NCBI RefSeq assembly: GCF_022788655.1
Contig: NZ_CP084951.1
Coordinates: 2,976,001-3,040,000, forward strand
DNA length: 64,000 bases
Direction: 5' to 3'
Origin: Sulfitobacter indolifex
Lineage (GTDB): Bacteria; Pseudomonadota; Alphaproteobacteria; Rhodobacterales; Rhodobacteraceae
The notes under the pieces were generated by a model. The model was not told the DNA's origin and ran no database searches. It saw only the letters and a program-made list of their open reading frames with translations. Position 1 is the first letter of the stretch; every line of letters starts with the position of its first letter. The translations under genes and the position numbers were made by a program. Below are positions 54,288-63,833 of this stretch, piece by piece.

Positions 54288-55390
54288 GAAAAGGTCTTTC
54301 TGGGGTCGAATGCGTCACGGATGCCTTCAAAGATGAAGACCAGCAGCGACAGCATGATGGCAAAGGTAAAGAAGGCCGAGAAGGCCAGCCAAGGCGCTTG
54401 CAGGTTCTGTTTGGCTTGCAGCGTCAACTCGCCCAGCGAGGGGGCCGAGGATGGCAGGCCGAAGCCGAGGAAATCCAGCGTTGCCAGTGTGGAGATCGTG
54501 CCGGTGATGATAAACGGCAGCATGGTCAGCGTGGCCACCATTGCGTTGGGCAGCATGTGGCGCATCATGATCGTGCCGTTGCCCACCCCAAGTGCGCGCG
54601 CTGCGCGGACGTATTCAAGGTTACGCGCACGCAGGAACTCCGCGCGCACAACGCCCACCAGTGCGGTCCATGAGAACAGCACGAGAAGGATCACCAAGAG
54701 CCAGAAACTTCGGCCCAGAATGGCGAACATGATTATGATCACGTAGAGCGACGGGGTGGAGGACCATATCTCGATGATCCGCTGAAAGATCAGATCGAGC
54801 CAGCCGCCAAAGAACCCCTGCACCGCGCCTGCGAGGATGCCGATGATCGACGCCGCGCCGGTGACAATCAGCGTGAACAAGACCGACAGCCGGAAGCCAT
54901 GGATGACCCGCGCCATCACGTCGCGTTTGGTGCCATCGGTGCCGAGCCAGTTCTGCCCATTGGGCGGCAGCGGCGCGGCCCCGGGGCGGTCCACGGCGGT
55001 GTTGAAAGAATAGGGGATGACCGGCCAGATCGCCCAGCCTTTGTCGATCGCTTCGCCCTCAACCTCACCATCTTCGGCGTCGAGGATGTAACCCTCAGGA
55101 TCATCAAAACAGGCATCCAGCCCACCAGTGGCGATGAGGCAGCGCACCTCTGGATCGCGGTAGGCGGCCTCGGTCTGGAAGTCACCGCCAAAGGCCGTCT
55201 CAGGGTAGAAGTTGAAGATCGGCGTGTAGTATTCGCCGCGATAGCTGACCAAGATCGGCTTGTCGTTCGCCACGAACTCGGCGAACAGCGAAATGCCGAA
55301 CAGAATGGCGAATATCCACAGCGACCAATAGGCGCGGCGGTTCGCGGTGAAATTGCGCCAGCGGCGCTGGTTCAGGGGGGACAGCGCCAT
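54284..55390 (-). CDS. yejE: Yej-type peptide ABC transporter permease
   Basis: A 368-residue inner-membrane permease. The first 35 residues carry LSPLNQRRWRNFTANRRAYWSLWIF, then a long periplasmic loop of about 90 residues; five more hydrophobic segments follow, with the BPD_transp_1 motif EFLRARNLEYVRAARALGVGNGTIMMRHMLPN at the ATPase contact. It is the E-type partner of YejB. It overlaps yejB by one base and yejF by four. Confidence 0.94.
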   Translation of the reverse strand: MALSPLNQRRWRNFTANRRAYWSLWIFAILFGISLFAEFVANDKPILVSYRGEYYTPIFNFYPETAFGGDFQTEAAYRDPEVRCLIATGGLDACFDDPEGYILDAEDGEVEGEAIDKGWAIWPVIPYSFNTAVDRPGAAPLPPNGQNWLGTDGTKRDVMARVIHGFRLSVLFTLIVTGAASIIGILAGAVQGFFGGWLDLIFQRIIEIWSSTPSLYVIIIMFAILGRSFWLLVILLVLFSWTALVGVVRAEFLRARNLEYVRAARALGVGNGTIMMRHMLPNAMVATLTMLPFIITGTISTLATLDFLGFGLPSSAPSLGELTLQAKQNLQAPWLAFSAFFTFAIMLSLLVFIFEGIRDAFDPRKTFS

Positions 55391-56481
55391 CAGCCTTCCC
55401 TCTTTTCAAAGTCGATGCGCGGATCGACGAGCACATACATCATGTCCGACAGGATGCCGACGACAAGGCCGATGAGGCCAAAGATGAACAGCGTGCCGAA
55501 GACAATCGGATAATCCCGCGCCACCGCGGCCTCAAAGCCCAAGCGGCCCAGCCCATCAAGGCTGAAGATCGTTTCGATGATGATCGACCCGCCAAAGAAA
55601 ACCGAGATGAACACCGCTGGAAAGCTGGCGATCACAATCAGCATCGCGTTGCGGAAGACATGGCCGTAAAGCACTTTGCTCTCCGACAGTCCCTTGGCGC
55701 GGGCCGTGATGACATACTGTTTCTTTATTTCATCGAGAAAGCTGTTTTTGGTAAGCAGCGTCAGCGTGGCAAAGGCCGAGATGGTCGAGGCCAGCACCGG
55801 CAGCGTGATGTGCCAGAAGTAATCGGCGACCTTACCCAAGGGGCTGAGGCTGTCGAAATTATCCGACGTGAGACCGCGTAGCGGGAAGACTTGCCAATAA
55901 GACCCACCAGCAAAAAGCACCAACAGCAGGATCGCGAACAGAAAACCCGGGATCGCATAGGCTGCGATGATCGCGCCCGATGTCCACGTGTCAAACCGGC
56001 TGCCGTCGCGCACCGCCTTGCGAATGCCAAGCGGGATCGAGATGAGGTGGGCGATGAGCGTGGACCACAGCCCCAGCGTAATCGACACAGGCAGTTTTTC
56101 TTTGATCAGATCAATGACGCCGATGGAGCGGAAGTAACTCTCTCCGAAATCCAGCCGCATATAGTTCCAGAGCATGTGAAAGAAGCGCTCGACTGGTGGT
56201 TTGTCGAAACCAAATTCCTTCTCCAACTCTTCGATCAATTCAGGCGGCAGTCCGCGCGCACCGACATAGGTGCTGTCAGACCCGCGCGCCATGGTATCGA
56301 CGCCAGCGTCATTATTGCCCCCGGCAAAGCCGCCAAAAACATCCCCGCCGCCCTGAATACGGGCGATGGCCTGCTCTACCGGGCCACCGGGGACGAATTG
56401 CACCAAGGCAAAGTTAACCAACATGATCCCAAGCAACGTCGGAATCACCAGTAACAGCCGTCTGAGAATATAAGCACCCAT
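55390..56481 (-). CDS. yejB: Yej-type peptide ABC transporter permease
   Basis: A 363-residue inner-membrane permease. The N-terminus [37 protein letters not shown] is the DppB/YejB signature, followed by a periplasmic loop of about 110 residues and five hydrophobic segments; [28 protein letters not shown] is the coupling loop. It lies nine bases after yejA and overlaps yejE by one base. Confidence 0.94.
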   Translation of the reverse strand: MGAYILRRLLLVIPTLLGIMLVNFALVQFVPGGPVEQAIARIQGGGDVFGGFAGGNNDAGVDTMARGSDSTYVGARGLPPELIEELEKEFGFDKPPVERFFHMLWNYMRLDFGESYFRSIGVIDLIKEKLPVSITLGLWSTLIAHLISIPLGIRKAVRDGSRFDTWTSGAIIAAYAIPGFLFAILLLVLFAGGSYWQVFPLRGLTSDNFDSLSPLGKVADYFWHITLPVLASTISAFATLTLLTKNSFLDEIKKQYVITARAKGLSESKVLYGHVFRNAMLIVIASFPAVFISVFFGGSIIIETIFSLDGLGRLGFEAAVARDYPIVFGTLFIFGLIGLVVGILSDMMYVLVDPRIDFEKREG

Positions 56482-56490
56482 GAGGTCGCT

Positions 56491-58422
56491 TTACCGCAAG
56501 GCGCCTGAGGCACGCAATTGCTCTGCGCCCTCTTTGTCGTACCACCAGAAATCAAGGTAGCCCAAAGCATAGGGCGGGATCGTTTCGGGGTGGTTGTATT
56601 GGTCGTAATAGGCGACCCAATAGCTGTCGTTATACCATGTTGGGATCATGAAGAACTCATGCCGCAGCGCCCGGTCGAGCGCCATGAGGGCCGCGTCTTC
56701 TTCCTCTGCCGTATCAGCATCGAGTGACGCGTCGATGATCGCATCCACCAGAGGGCTGGCCAGACCGGCTGGGTTGAAGAGCGAGAACTCAGCCGCCTCG
56801 GACCCATAGCGCTGCGCCAATCCGGTGCCGGTGCCGAGGAACGCCGCATAGGCATCATAGATCATGTCGTAATCGCGGTCGCGTTCACGGGCGGTGTATT
56901 GCGAACTGTCGACTTTCTCCAGCCGGGCGTCGATGCCGATGGACTGCAAGTTACCTACGAAATTCTCAATAACAGCAGAGATCGTCGGCGAGCCGGAGGA
57001 GTTCATCAAGAAGTTCAGCCGCAGCGGTTCGCCCGCATCATTGACCCGCATGCCGTTCTGCACGGTCCAGCCGGCCTCTTCGAGCAGCTTGGATGCCTGC
57101 CGCGCATTTCTACGATCAAGCAAGCGACTGGCGTCAGAGGTATGCGGCACCACAGCAGGCTCGCTCAGCATCCCTTCAGGGACCAGATCACCGAGACTTT
57201 TCAGCAGCGCCAGCTCCGCCCCTTCGGGTGCACCTTGCGCCATCAGCGGCGTGTCTTGGGTAAAGGAGGCGCGGTGATTGAACAGCCCATATTGCAGCGA
57301 CTCGTTCGTCCACTCAAAGTTAAACATCAGCGCAACGGCCTCGCGCACGGCGCGATCTTGCAGCGCCTCGCGGCCAAGGTTGAAGATGATCCCCGAAGGC
57401 GTCGGGGGCGACCCGTCAGGCAATTCTGCCTTCACGATATCGCCGTCGGTCACTTTGGAGAAGTCATAGCCGGTGGCCCATTTCTTGGAATCGCCCTCAG
57501 CACGGAACGTGTATTCACCCGCTTTGAATGCCTCGAAAGCGGAGGTGTCATCGCTAATAATCTCAAGCCGGATGCGGTCAAAATTCATCCGGCCCCGGTT
57601 GATCGGCAGATCTTTCCCCCAATAGTCAGGATTACGCTTCAGCACGATGCGTTTGGTCAGATCGACGCTTTCCACCATATAGGCGCCCGATCCGGGGGGC
57701 GGGTCCATCCAGCTGTCTTTGAGGCCATTGCCGGTCTCTTCGAACCATTTTTTCGGCCAAGCGGGCACCCCGCCAACGGTCTCAATCAGGCTGCGGCGCG
57801 ATATATCGTCGGCGAAGGTGAATTTTACCCTGTGGTCGTCCAGCGCCTCAACCTTTGGGATGCGCTTGCGCACGGCGTCGGCGTAGGATTTCAACCCTTC
57901 GTCCAGCAGCAGGTTGTGCGAAAATACGATGTCATGGGCGGTGACCGGTGTGCCATCAGAAAACTGCGCTTCGGGACGCATGTTAAAGATCACCCAGGAT
58001 TTATCTTCAGGGTACTCAAGGCTTTCGCACAGCAAACAGTAGCTCTCGCCATAGACATCCGCAGGCAGTGGCTCACCGCTGGGCGCCTCACCTAACAGGC
58101 TTTCGAACCCAAAAATCGAAAACAGATGCGCCCTGCCCTTGCCGGAATAGGGATTCATCGAATCGAGTGTGCCGACGAAGGGCAGCGAAATCTCCCCGCC
58201 CTTGGGGGCGTCGGGGTTCACATAATCAAAATGCTCAAAATCCGCCGGATAGGTCAGGTCACCATAAAAGGAATACCCGTGGCTTTTGATGATCTTCTGC
58301 TCCTGTGCCGTCGCGGCACCGGCCAGCAGCACAAGCACCGAGAGCGTCATCGTCGTTAGCCATAGCGGGAGGGGGGCAAAGACCGATGGACGGGTCGCGG
58401 CGCGGGTCTGGGCACGGGGCAT
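56491..58422 (-). CDS. yejA: Yej-type peptide solute-binding protein
   Basis: A 643-residue family-5 solute-binding protein. A signal peptide (about residues 1-39, hydrophobic WLTTMTLSVLVLLAGAATA) ends near TAQEQ. SHGYSFYGDLTYPADFEHFDYVNPDAPKGGE is the YejA signature. It delivers peptides to YejBEF. The start at 58422 follows AAGGAGTGCCCT; a longer in-frame start adds an implausible extension. It is first in the operon. Confidence 0.94.
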   Translation of the reverse strand: MPRAQTRAATRPSVFAPLPLWLTTMTLSVLVLLAGAATAQEQKIIKSHGYSFYGDLTYPADFEHFDYVNPDAPKGGEISLPFVGTLDSMNPYSGKGRAHLFSIFGFESLLGEAPSGEPLPADVYGESYCLLCESLEYPEDKSWVIFNMRPEAQFSDGTPVTAHDIVFSHNLLLDEGLKSYADAVRKRIPKVEALDDHRVKFTFADDISRRSLIETVGGVPAWPKKWFEETGNGLKDSWMDPPPGSGAYMVESVDLTKRIVLKRNPDYWGKDLPINRGRMNFDRIRLEIISDDTSAFEAFKAGEYTFRAEGDSKKWATGYDFSKVTDGDIVKAELPDGSPPTPSGIIFNLGREALQDRAVREAVALMFNFEWTNESLQYGLFNHRASFTQDTPLMAQGAPEGAELALLKSLGDLVPEGMLSEPAVVPHTSDASRLLDRRNARQASKLLEEAGWTVQNGMRVNDAGEPLRLNFLMNSSGSPTISAVIENFVGNLQSIGIDARLEKVDSSQYTARERDRDYDMIYDAYAAFLGTGTGLAQRYGSEAAEFSLFNPAGLASPLVDAIIDASLDADTAEEEDAALMALDRALRHEFFMIPTWYNDSYWVAYYDQYNHPETIPPYALGYLDFWWYDKEGAEQLRASGALR

Positions 58423-58611
58423 AGGGCACTCCTTGGCGTGGCATAGTCCGGATCGTAGCGTCATGTAGGCTAACGCTGTGACGCGCCAAGATACAAGTTG
58501 CGAATATGTTAGGTTGTCCTTGAACGGCAGCAAACCGCGCCATCGCCCGGAGAGGAAAATACCAGCAGCGCGATGGTCACGGCGCGGCTCCGCACCTCCA
58601 AAGCCCCCAAA

Positions 58612-58636
58612 CGCAAAAGCCGCCCCGTAGGGCGGC
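58612..58636 (-). terminator. Terminator of the cytochrome c gene
   Basis: On the reverse strand GCCGCCC pairs with GGGCGGC around TACG, followed by TTTTGCGTTT. It lies 26 bases after the cytochrome gene stop. Confidence 0.8.
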
Positions 58637-58662
58637 CATCACACACGCAAAGCTGCGTCGTA

Positions 58663-59163
58663 TCAGTTAGAAACGCTTTGCAAATAGGCGATCACGTCCG
58701 CCCGGTCTTCGACCTTACGCAAACCCGCGAAACCCATTGTTGTGCCGGGCGCGTAGCCTTTGGGGCTGGTGAGGAAAGCGCTCAGCTCTTCCGGGGTCCA
58801 GCTGCCGTCGACCGAAGACAGCGCACCGGAGTAGCCGAAATCACCGACCGCTGCGATGTCACGGCCAACAACGCCGTCCAGATGCGGGCCGACGGCGTTT
58901 GAGCCATCGACTTTGTGGCAAGCGGCGCATTTGCGGAACACTTTGGAGCCGCTGTCGGCATCTGCTTCGGCCATCACGGCGGCAAAGTCGATTTCTTCGC
59001 CCCCTTCGTCACCACCGGCATCGGCCACTTCGATGACATAGGACGCTTCCCCATGTGCATCGGCGTGGTAAATCTCTTCACCCGCCCATTTGCCCAGCAG
59101 AAGTACCAACCAGGCGCCGAATACGCCGGCTGCGATTTTGGTCAGGGTCATTGTATCGAACAT
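58663..59163 (-). CDS. Membrane-anchored cytochrome c
   Basis: A 166-residue c-type cytochrome with an N-terminal membrane anchor (about residues 7-25), an acidic linker (about 40-70) and one heme domain. The heme site is CAACH (79-83), with Met143 (TTMGFAGL) as distal ligand. This resembles CycM/cytochrome c552, which carries electrons from the bc1 complex to cytochrome oxidase. A 154-base gap separates it from pheA, which is divergent. Confidence 0.92.
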   Translation of the reverse strand: MFDTMTLTKIAAGVFGAWLVLLLGKWAGEEIYHADAHGEASYVIEVADAGGDEGGEEIDFAAVMAEADADSGSKVFRKCAACHKVDGSNAVGPHLDGVVGRDIAAVGDFGYSGALSSVDGSWTPEELSAFLTSPKGYAPGTTMGFAGLRKVEDRADVIAYLQSVSN

Positions 59164-59317
59164 GCGTCAGGGTCCATCACTTGGTATTGGCACCATGGCC
59201 GGGCCATGGTTTTTGGCGTCGTTGCAGGCGTATCTATTGCTTTCCCTTGGCGCAGGCAAGGTGTAGTTACCGCGACCAATTGCCCTTCCCCGCGCCTTTT
59301 GCAGCAGGATACGATCC

Positions 59318-60175
59318 ATGACCGCCCAGACCACGCCGCGCATCGCCTTTCAGGGGGCCCTTGGCGCCTATAGCCACGAGGCCTGCATTCAGGCTTGCCC
59401 CGATATGGAACCGGTGCCCTGCCAGTCGTTTGAAGGAGTGATCCGCGCCGTAAACGAAGGCCGCGCCGAGCTGGCCATGTTGCCGGTTGAGAACACGACC
59501 TATGGCCGTGTCGCCGATATTCACCGCCTGCTGCCCGAAAGCGGGCTGCATATCATCGGCGAAGCGTTTGTACGGGTGCGCATCGCGCTGATGGCCCGCC
59601 CCGGTGTGACGATGGACGACATCAAACATGTCCGCGCGCATCTTGTGTTGCTGCCACAGGCCCGCAGCTTTCTGCAAAAGCACGGAATTACCTCTGAGCC
59701 TGCGGCTGATTCCGCCGGGGCCGCTGCCGAACTGGCGGCCACCGAGGGCAGCACCGATGGGGTGTTGGCAGGCGAGGTCGCGGCAGAGATCAACGGCTTG
59801 AACGTGCTGGCGCGCGATATTGAGGATATGGACCACAACACCACCCGCTTTTTACTCATGGCGCCCAAGATCGACCTGAGCCGCCGGGCAGAGCGGATGC
59901 TGACGACGTTTGTCTTTGAGGTGCGCAACATCCCCGCTGCCCTGTACAAAGCAATGGGCGGCTTCGCGACCAACGGGGTGAACATGACCAAGCTGGAAAG
60001 CTACATGGTTGGCGGGTCTTTCACCGCGACGCAGTTCTATGCAGATATTGAGGGGCATCCCGAAGACCCGGCCGTCAAACGCGCGCTGGAGGAATTGGGC
60101 TACTTCACCAATATGCTTGAGATTTTGGGGGCTTATCCTGCACATCCCGGACGGGGTGAACCGACCGGGATGTAA
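59318..60175 (+). CDS. pheA: Prephenate dehydratase
   Basis: A 285-residue monofunctional dehydratase that converts prephenate to phenylpyruvate for phenylalanine synthesis. IAFQGALGAYSHEA starts the PDT domain, LPVENTTYGRV and MDHNTTRFLLM (the TRF motif) are the catalytic core, and the C-terminal ACT domain (about 200-280) holds the TKLESYMVGG segment of the phenylalanine-binding loop. It lacks a fused chorismate mutase; that gene is at 29378. It is convergent with the SRPBCC gene. Confidence 0.95.
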   Translation: MTAQTTPRIAFQGALGAYSHEACIQACPDMEPVPCQSFEGVIRAVNEGRAELAMLPVENTTYGRVADIHRLLPESGLHIIGEAFVRVRIALMARPGVTMDDIKHVRAHLVLLPQARSFLQKHGITSEPAADSAGAAAELAATEGSTDGVLAGEVAAEINGLNVLARDIEDMDHNTTRFLLMAPKIDLSRRAERMLTTFVFEVRNIPAALYKAMGGFATNGVNMTKLESYMVGGSFTATQFYADIEGHPEDPAVKRALEELGYFTNMLEILGAYPAHPGRGEPTGM

Positions 60176-60193
60176 GCCGCAATCTAGCTGCGC

Positions 60194-60667
60194 CTAGACT
60201 TTAACGCAGCGGGCGTGACGCTCTTCCATGCTGCGGGCATACTCGGCCACACGCTCTTTGTACTTTTTGCTCAGGGTCGCCTTGGCCAGCTTGAGCGATT
60301 GCACCCAAAGACGGGCAGACAGGTTCAATGGTTTGATCTCAAGCGCGACCAGCACCCGCGTGGTGTTACGCGACAAGGGCATCAATTCAAAAGACATCTG
60401 CCCGGCCAGTCCCTGCGACATGCTGTCGATCACCATTTCATTGGGGCGGTCAAATGTGACCATTTCAATCGTCAACTCCCGCCGTTTGCCACGCAGGGGG
60501 AAAACCGCGTTCCATGTCATGCCCACGCCGGGCTTGGACATGGTATCAACGCGCTGCACCTCGGCCCCGCGCCGCATCGCGGACCGCTCAAAGCTCTCAA
60601 AATCGCATAACATGTCAAAGACCGCCTCAATCGGCGCTTCGACGTCTTCTTTGGTCGAGAATTTCAT
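60194..60667 (-). CDS. SRPBCC-family protein
   Basis: A 157-residue START/Bet v1-like protein. MKFSTKEDVEAPIEAVFDMLCDFESFERSAMRRG is a typical opening for polyketide cyclase/dehydrase-like lipid-binding folds. There is a basic C-terminus (LKLAKATLSKKYKERVAEYARSMEER). The ligand is unknown. An upstream extension in the same frame overlaps nudC and is rejected. It follows nudC by 62 bases on the same strand. Confidence 0.8.
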   Translation of the reverse strand: MKFSTKEDVEAPIEAVFDMLCDFESFERSAMRRGAEVQRVDTMSKPGVGMTWNAVFPLRGKRRELTIEMVTFDRPNEMVIDSMSQGLAGQMSFELMPLSRNTTRVLVALEIKPLNLSARLWVQSLKLAKATLSKKYKERVAEYARSMEERHARCVKV

Positions 60668-60729
60668 TCCGTCCGTTCCAATTCTTCTGCTCGTATTATT
60701 CACCATAGCCGCTGTTACGGCGGGGCCTG

Positions 60730-61698
60730 TCAGCGCAGTGTATCCGCAAGCCAGTTTTCCAGCAAGAAATGTGCGATGGCCCCGCGCCGGGCGGGCAGCA
60801 GGCGTGGATGGCTTCCGGCGAAAACATCCATCATCTCTTCGCGGGTCACCCACAGCGCATCTTCGATCTCAACCGGGTCGATGGTCAGTTCACGGCTCAG
60901 CGCTTCGCCCGCGCAGCCCAGCATCAGTGACGCCGGAAAGGGCCACGGCTGGCTAGAGAGGTAGCTTACCGCGCCAACCTGCACGCCCGCCTCCTCAAAC
61001 ACCTCACGGCGCACGGCGGCCTCGACCGTTTCGCCCGGCTCAACAAAGCCCGCGAGCAGCGAATACATCCCCTCCGGCCAGCCGGGAGAGCGGCCCATGA
61101 GCACGGAATTGCCATGGGTGATCAGCATGATAACAACCGGATCGGTACGCGGAAAATGCGCCCCACCGCAATCGGGGCAGACGCGCTGCCACCCGCCCTG
61201 CGCCAGGTCGGTGGCACTGCCGCAGCGGGCGCAATGGCGGTGCGTTTCATGCCAGCCAAGGATCGCCTTGCCGCTGGCGGCCAGTTCAGCATCGCGCGGA
61301 TCAAGCCATGTCATAACCCGCCGCAATTCAGCAAATACCATGTCATCGCCCAACAGCGGATGACGTTGCTCACTGGGATCAAGGAACGCACCCAATTGCG
61401 ACTGATCCAGATCAGCAGGCTGCCAGCTGGAGATATCAACCGCAAACCGCGCCGCACCGTCTTCGCGTCCCAGCAAAATCGCAGCACCCTCGGCATCTTT
61501 CAACGCCGGGTGATCCAGCGCCAGCCGCACCAAAGCGGCAGGGCGATCTGGTGCAATCAAGGGTTTCCCGCGCCAAAAAACGATAGCCCGCGCTTTGGGG
61601 TCGGCCCGAAGCTGCTCTAACGCAGCAGCGTTGCCGCGCAACTCCCCCGCACGATCAAGCGCCGAGCCCCCAAAAGTTACCGTTTCCGCATGACGCAT
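60730..61698 (-). CDS. nudC: NAD(H) pyrophosphatase NudC
   Basis: A 322-residue Nudix enzyme that cleaves NADH to NMNH and AMP and removes NAD caps from RNA. The zinc ribbon has Cys156, 159, 174 and 177 (CARC, CPDC). The Nudix box runs from residue 217 to 239 (GFVEPGETVEAA, then REVFEEAGV), and SQPWPFPASLMLG is the NudC signature. The start at 61698 follows CAGGAG; the frame stays open upstream but that extension is not coding. It is divergent from the cpdB-like gene. Confidence 0.94.
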   Translation of the reverse strand: MRHAETVTFGGSALDRAGELRGNAAALEQLRADPKARAIVFWRGKPLIAPDRPAALVRLALDHPALKDAEGAAILLGREDGAARFAVDISSWQPADLDQSQLGAFLDPSEQRHPLLGDDMVFAELRRVMTWLDPRDAELAASGKAILGWHETHRHCARCGSATDLAQGGWQRVCPDCGGAHFPRTDPVVIMLITHGNSVLMGRSPGWPEGMYSLLAGFVEPGETVEAAVRREVFEEAGVQVGAVSYLSSQPWPFPASLMLGCAGEALSRELTIDPVEIEDALWVTREEMMDVFAGSHPRLLPARRGAIAHFLLENWLADTLR

Positions 61699-61849
61699 GG
61701 CGCTCTCCTGACGCGGGTTTACCGCTTTGGGCCAAGCCATGCCATGGCGTACGCGATATTGGCAATCCCAAGCGCACTTGCCACATGGGTTGAAATCTGC
61801 CCATAGTAAAACATCTTTAAGTTGTAAATTATTGTGGGCACTTACCTTA

Positions 61850-63699
61850 GTGGCGAATGAACTCCGCACATATGTATCCGCCGATGCGCCTCCCGCTAAA
61901 GCGGCCGCCCCGGCCGAGGCACGTCTGCGCATTCTAGCCACCACCGATTTGCACATGCAGATCGTTGGACATGATTATGTCAGAGACCGTTCTGTCGGGC
62001 ATCACGGACTGGCCGGGATCGCCACGCTGATCCGCACCGCCCGACAAGAGGCCACCGCCAAGAACGCGGCTTGTGTCCTGCTTGACAATGGCGACCTGTT
62101 GCAGGGCAGCGCGATGGGCAATCAATTGGCACAGATGCCGGTCACCCCCGCGCATCCCCTTGTCGCCTGTTTAAATTACTTGGGCTATGACGCCCTTGGA
62201 TTGGGCAATCACGACCTTGATCATGGGCTGCCGTATCTGCGCGCCGTTGCAGGCGCGCTCGACATGCCGCTGATCTCAACCAACCTGCATCTGACCGAAC
62301 CCGGCCCCTTGCGTCGATGGAGCATCGTCTCCTGCCCCTTACCTGCGGTGAACGGTCAACCAATGCCACCGCTCCAGATTGGCCTGCTTTCAGTGCTGCC
62401 CAGCAAGACGGCGATCTGGAACCGCGACGTGTTGGAAGATGGGGCCAGGGTCACCTGCCCGCTGGAAAGTCTCCGATCTGCTGCGCCACTGCTGCGCGCG
62501 GGGGGGGGGCTGATCTGGTTGTACTGCTGGCCCATATGGGCATTGCACATGAAGGTGAGACGCTAACCGAAGATGATGTCTGTGCCATGGCTGAAGTTGA
62601 CGGAATCGACGCTGTCATCACAGGCCACACGCACCGTCGTTTCCCCGGACTGGATCACCCCGCGCGCAGTGGCGTGGACACACAAGCCGGAACGCTTTCC
62701 CAAAGGCCCGCCGCCATGCCGGGCTTTGGCGGCTCTGATCTGGCGGTTCTAGATCTCGCTCTTGAACGTGACCCGCGCGGGCACTGGACGGTAGCGCGTC
62801 ACGAAAGCCGTCTGCGCCGCAACACTGCGCACACGCTGGCCGATCCCGTGGTGCTTAGTGCTGCGCGGGAAAGCCACATGAAAGTGCGCAGCCATCTGGA
62901 AGAGGTCGTCGGCCATACAAAAACGGCACTGCATAACTTCTTTTCGCTGGCCACCCCCACCGCCATCGACGCACTTAGCGCCCACGCGCAGGCCACAGTG
63001 ATACGCGAGGGTGTGCGCGGAACGCCCGAAAGCAAACTCCCCATCCTGTCAGCAACAGCGGCTCATACGGCAGGCGGGCTCGGTGGTCCGGGACATTTTT
63101 TGCATATCCCGCCCGGCCCTGTGCAACGCCGCCATATTGCCGGGCTCATCCCCTATCGCAACGAGGTTTGGGCGTTGCGCGTCTCGGGCGCCGACCTTCG
63201 GCGTTGGTTAGAGACAGCGGCAGAGGTTTTTGCGCCACTTGGAGCCGCTATCGGACCGCTTGTTGATCCGTCCCGCCCGCCGTTTCACTTTGATACGATT
63301 CACGGCGTGACCTACAATATCGACCCGCGCCGCCCAAGGGGAAACCGCATCACCGCCCTGACGTGGCAAGAGGCGCCAGTGCAACCTAAGCAGGTCTTTT
63401 TATTAGCAACAAATCAGTTTCGTGCCGCTGGTGGCGGAGGATTTGATTGCGCCCCCAAGACTGCCGTCGCGCTGCGTAGCCCCCTACCCCTTGCAGAAGC
63501 GTTAATCGCGGCCATCACTGACCCGTGCGAGCACCTTTGGTCAGACGCCCTGCCATGGCGCTTTAACGCCTCGGGTGCATCGGCGATCCTTCAAACCACT
63601 CCCGACGCACTTCCCTATCTTGAGGACATCGCGCATCTGTCACCTGCGCCCTGCGGAATGACTGCGTCAGGCTTTGCCAAGATTCGGCTTCACCTGTGA
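61850..63699 (+). pseudogene. 2',3'-cyclic-nucleotide phosphodiesterase/5'-nucleotidase, frameshifted
   Basis: A CpdB-like metallophosphoesterase broken by a frameshift. The first frame (to 62566) holds ILATTDLHMQ (metal ligands), LDNGDLLQG and LGLGNHDLDHG. After a run of ten G at 62500-62509 the homology continues in another frame: GADLVVLLAHMGI and ITGHTHRRFPG, then the C-terminal nucleotidase domain (VWALRVSGADLRRWLE, FLLATNQFRAAGGGGFD) to a stop at 63699. Eight or eleven G would join the frames. The start is uncertain; GTG at 61850 is used, an ATG at 61727 is too near nudC. No signal peptide is evident, although such enzymes are usually periplasmic. Confidence 0.75.
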
Positions 63700-63734
63700 G
63701 GCTTGCACTTCGATCCGCTCCCCCCTATATGGGC

Positions 63735-63833
63735 ATTGAGAGGTTGGTGCGGGCAGGCGCCTCGCCAACCCGGTCAGATCCGGAAGGAAGCAGCCGTAAC
63801 GAGCCCCGCTTGGGTCGTTATCAGCCTCTCACC
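63735..63833 (+). ncRNA. ffs: Signal recognition particle RNA (4.5S type)
   Basis: The SRP RNA core GGTCAGATCCGGAAGGAAGC, then AGCC, is exact, including the GGAA tetraloop and the asymmetric AGC/A loop bound by Ffh. The outer stem pairs GAGAGGTTG (63738-63746) with CAGCCTCTC (63822-63830). The ends are estimates. Ffh itself is encoded at 27882, so both parts of the particle are in this window. Confidence 0.93.

Noticed and set aside
56899..58095. Forward frame of 398 codons opposite yejA
   Set aside because: Antisense shadow; yejA has a signal peptide, ribosome site and family motifs.
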